A stretch of DNA of 16,557 nucleotides from Fen-1308 sp035319185. GTDB taxonomy: Bacteria > Nitrospirota > Thermodesulfovibrionia > Thermodesulfovibrionales > Dissulfurispiraceae. Positions 15,045 through 16,557 of the stretch are shown in pieces (positions within the stretch are counted from its first letter, which is position 1; every line of letters begins with the position of its first letter). The position numbers and the translations under genes were made by a program. The notes beneath the pieces were generated by a model, which was not told the DNA's origin, did not search any database, and saw only the letters and a program-made list of their open reading frames with translations. The DNA is taken from assembly GCA_035319185.1 (NCBI GenBank), contig DATHDF010000062.1, positions 1-16,557 of the forward strand. The letters are read 5' to 3'.

Positions 15045-16502
15045 TTAGTAAGCCCCTTCTCTTTTCAGGACAACCCTGACGGTCTTAAAAAGAATGACAA
15101 TATCCAGCCATAACGACCAGTTCATTACATACCAGGTATCCAGGTTGACCCTGGCATCATAACCCATCATGCTCCTGCCGCTGACCTGCCATAAGCCGGT
15201 TATCCCGGGGCGTATCATGAAGTAATACTCAGCGTATTCCTTATAATATTTTTCTATTTCGGCCTGAACCACGGGCCTTGGTCCAACGAGGCTCATCTCA
15301 CCTTTGAGTACATTGAATATTTGCGGAAGCTCGTCGAGCGATGTCTTTCTAAGAAAACGCCCGACTTTCGTTATTCGTGGGTCATCCTTGAGCTTAAAAT
15401 ATGATTCCCACTCCTGTTGGGCATCAGAGCTGTTCGTCAGAAGCTCGGTCAACCTTTCATCAGCGTCATTGAACATACTGCGGAATTTATAGATTTGCAG
15501 CGGATTGCCGTTTTTACCGATCCGCGCATGCGCATAAAAAATCGGACCGCGGGATTCAAGTTTTATCAGGGCCCCGATAACCGCGATCAGCGGTACAAGC
15601 AGCGGCATCAGCGCAAGAGAAAGAACAATATCGCATGCCCGCTTAATTGCAATATTTATTGCAGACCTTAAATTGTTGTTTATCTGTATGAGAAACAATC
15701 TCTGCGAAAGGATATGTCGGATTTCCGTATTGAATAACGCAATGCCCTGCAAATCCGGCACGAACATTATCTTCTTCGCCGATTGCTGGATCTTGTTGGT
15801 GAGAACGGACAAATCCTTGGATGGAAGAGAGGGAATTGCAATGATCACGGTATCAAAGGCGTATAAACGTATGAATTCCGGCAAATTCCTGATAGGCCCA
15901 AACACCTTTACAGAATCGACATAGGTACCTTCTTTTTCAAGATCATCGTCAAGAAATCCTATAATATCATAGCCAATGTACCTGTCGTTTCTCAGTCCCC
16001 TGAGTATTGATATCCCGGCACTGCCTGCACCCAGTATCATGGCCCGTTCTTGTCCAAATCCAAACCTGAAAAAAAACTTCTTCCCGCAGATGCGGTAAAA
16101 CACAAGAAAAAAAATGGTCAGCACGCCGAACTGCGCCAGCGATATCATTAACGGTGTCTTAAAATGGCCCAACTGCATGAATAGGATTATCAGCACGATT
16201 AGGATAACCAGTAAGACAACTTTTGCAATTCGCCTGATATCGTCCCACAAAGGGGTCCTCTTCGTATAGAGCCCCTGGTATGCAAGAGATGGGACCAGCA
16301 GGGCAAGAAACGGAAGTGTAGACCGGAATGCTAGAAAGAGGTCCCGATAAACGCGTGGCGCCGCGTAGTCTTCGATAGTTATAATTTGATTGATAAGAAT
16401 AGCGGTATGGATGGCGAATATGTCGAGCAGCAACAGGGTAAAAGGCCATGTTATCTTGGAAAAATTGCTTTGTTGGGTCGCAGAGAAAAATGAGAAAGAC
16501 AT
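15045..16502 (-). CDS. wbaP: Undecaprenyl-phosphate sugar-1-phosphate transferase (WbaP family)
   Basis: Polyprenyl-phosphate hexose-1-phosphate transferase that starts a surface-polysaccharide unit by moving sugar phosphate from a UDP-sugar onto undecaprenyl phosphate at the inner membrane. The 485-residue product has the full long-form layout: four N-terminal helices (about 20-138), a Rossmann-like CoA-binding-type domain with GAGSAG (158-163), a hydrophobic anchor helix (about 288-312) and the catalytic domain. Catalytic marks are YKFRSM (338-343), the Asp390-Glu391 dyad in SLDELPQ, SLVGPRP (404-410) and RPGITGLWQVSGR (431-443). The overall form matches WbaP (galactose-1-phosphate) more than WcaJ, but the sugar cannot be proven. 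ATG 16502 is the first start after an in-frame TGA at 16508. A GGAGAGG sequence lies too far upstream to be a good ribosome site. Probably part of an exopolysaccharide or O-antigen locus continuing beyond the right edge. Confidence 0.93.
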   Translation of the reverse strand: MSFSFFSATQQSNFSKITWPFTLLLLDIFAIHTAILINQIITIEDYAAPRVYRDLFLAFRSTLPFLALLVPSLAYQGLYTKRTPLWDDIRRIAKVVLLVILIVLIILFMQLGHFKTPLMISLAQFGVLTIFFLVFYRICGKKFFFRFGFGQERAMILGAGSAGISILRGLRNDRYIGYDIIGFLDDDLEKEGTYVDSVKVFGPIRNLPEFIRLYAFDTVIIAIPSLPSKDLSVLTNKIQQSAKKIMFVPDLQGIALFNTEIRHILSQRLFLIQINNNLRSAINIAIKRACDIVLSLALMPLLVPLIAVIGALIKLESRGPIFYAHARIGKNGNPLQIYKFRSMFNDADERLTELLTNSSDAQQEWESYFKLKDDPRITKVGRFLRKTSLDELPQIFNVLKGEMSLVGPRPVVQAEIEKYYKEYAEYYFMIRPGITGLWQVSGRSMMGYDARVNLDTWYVMNWSLWLDIVILFKTVRVVLKREGAY

Positions 16503-16557
16503 CTGTCAGATTGCCGTTCCTCTCCGAATTGATGATATTGATTTGTTGCAGTGGGAG

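Noticed and set aside
16506..16557. Open minus-strand frame ending in TGA at 16506, possibly the tail of an upstream gene
   Set aside because: Only 16 codons are in view and nothing is recognisable; it may be the 3' end of a neighbour, but the window edge prevents any support.
1..16557. Mobile elements, CRISPR arrays, tRNA or rRNA genes
   Set aside because: No transposase or integrase frame, no repeat-spacer pattern and no cloverleaf or rRNA sequence was found by eye.

Overview
The window is a 16.6 kb piece of a Gram-negative bacterial chromosome. An outer-membrane channel of the TolC type, two lipoproteins and an undecaprenyl-phosphate sugar transferase support this. A butyrate-kinase pathway enzyme and an orphan polyferredoxin membrane protein suggest an anaerobic or metabolically flexible organism, perhaps Desulfobacterota- or Nitrospirota-like. 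That placement is inference; no rRNA or marker gene is present to fix it. All genes look intact except amtB, which is cut by the left edge. I see no insertion sequence, phage gene, tRNA, rRNA or CRISPR array.

Layout. (1) 1-1133, plus strand: the 3' part of an ammonium transporter (amtB), then a P-II signal protein (glnB) and a strong intrinsic terminator; this is a nitrogen-assimilation module. (2) 1190-7637, plus strand: a five-gene efflux operon. It starts from a near-consensus promoter covered by two palindromes and encodes an ArsR repressor with the CVC metal-binding motif, a TolC-like channel, a lipoprotein membrane-fusion subunit, an RND pump and a 74-residue DUF2892-type membrane protein. 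Spacing between genes is 2 to 48 nt. (3) 7689-13038, minus strand: a Ptb-Buk fusion enzyme (phosphate acyltransferase plus acyl kinase in one chain), an ACT-domain protein and an M1 zinc aminopeptidase. The genes are joined by two 4-nt start/stop overlaps and have their own promoter and short leader ORF. (4) 13106-14948, minus strand: a small lipoprotein of unknown role and a NapH/NosR-like polyferredoxin membrane protein. (5) 15045-16502, minus strand: a WbaP-type sugar-1-phosphate transferase, probably the edge of a surface-polysaccharide locus.

How the genes may work together. Region 2 reads as a self-regulated, metal- or metalloid-responsive tripartite exporter. In region 3, the aminopeptidase could release amino acids, the ACT protein could sense an amino acid, and the Ptb-Buk fusion could convert (branched) acyl-CoA to the free acid with ATP gain. 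That would be a compact amino-acid fermentation unit, but the link is inferred only from co-transcription. The most unusual items are the Ptb-Buk fusion and its operon, the RND operon under an arsenic-type ArsR, and two promoters whose predicted start sites fall next to the start codon.
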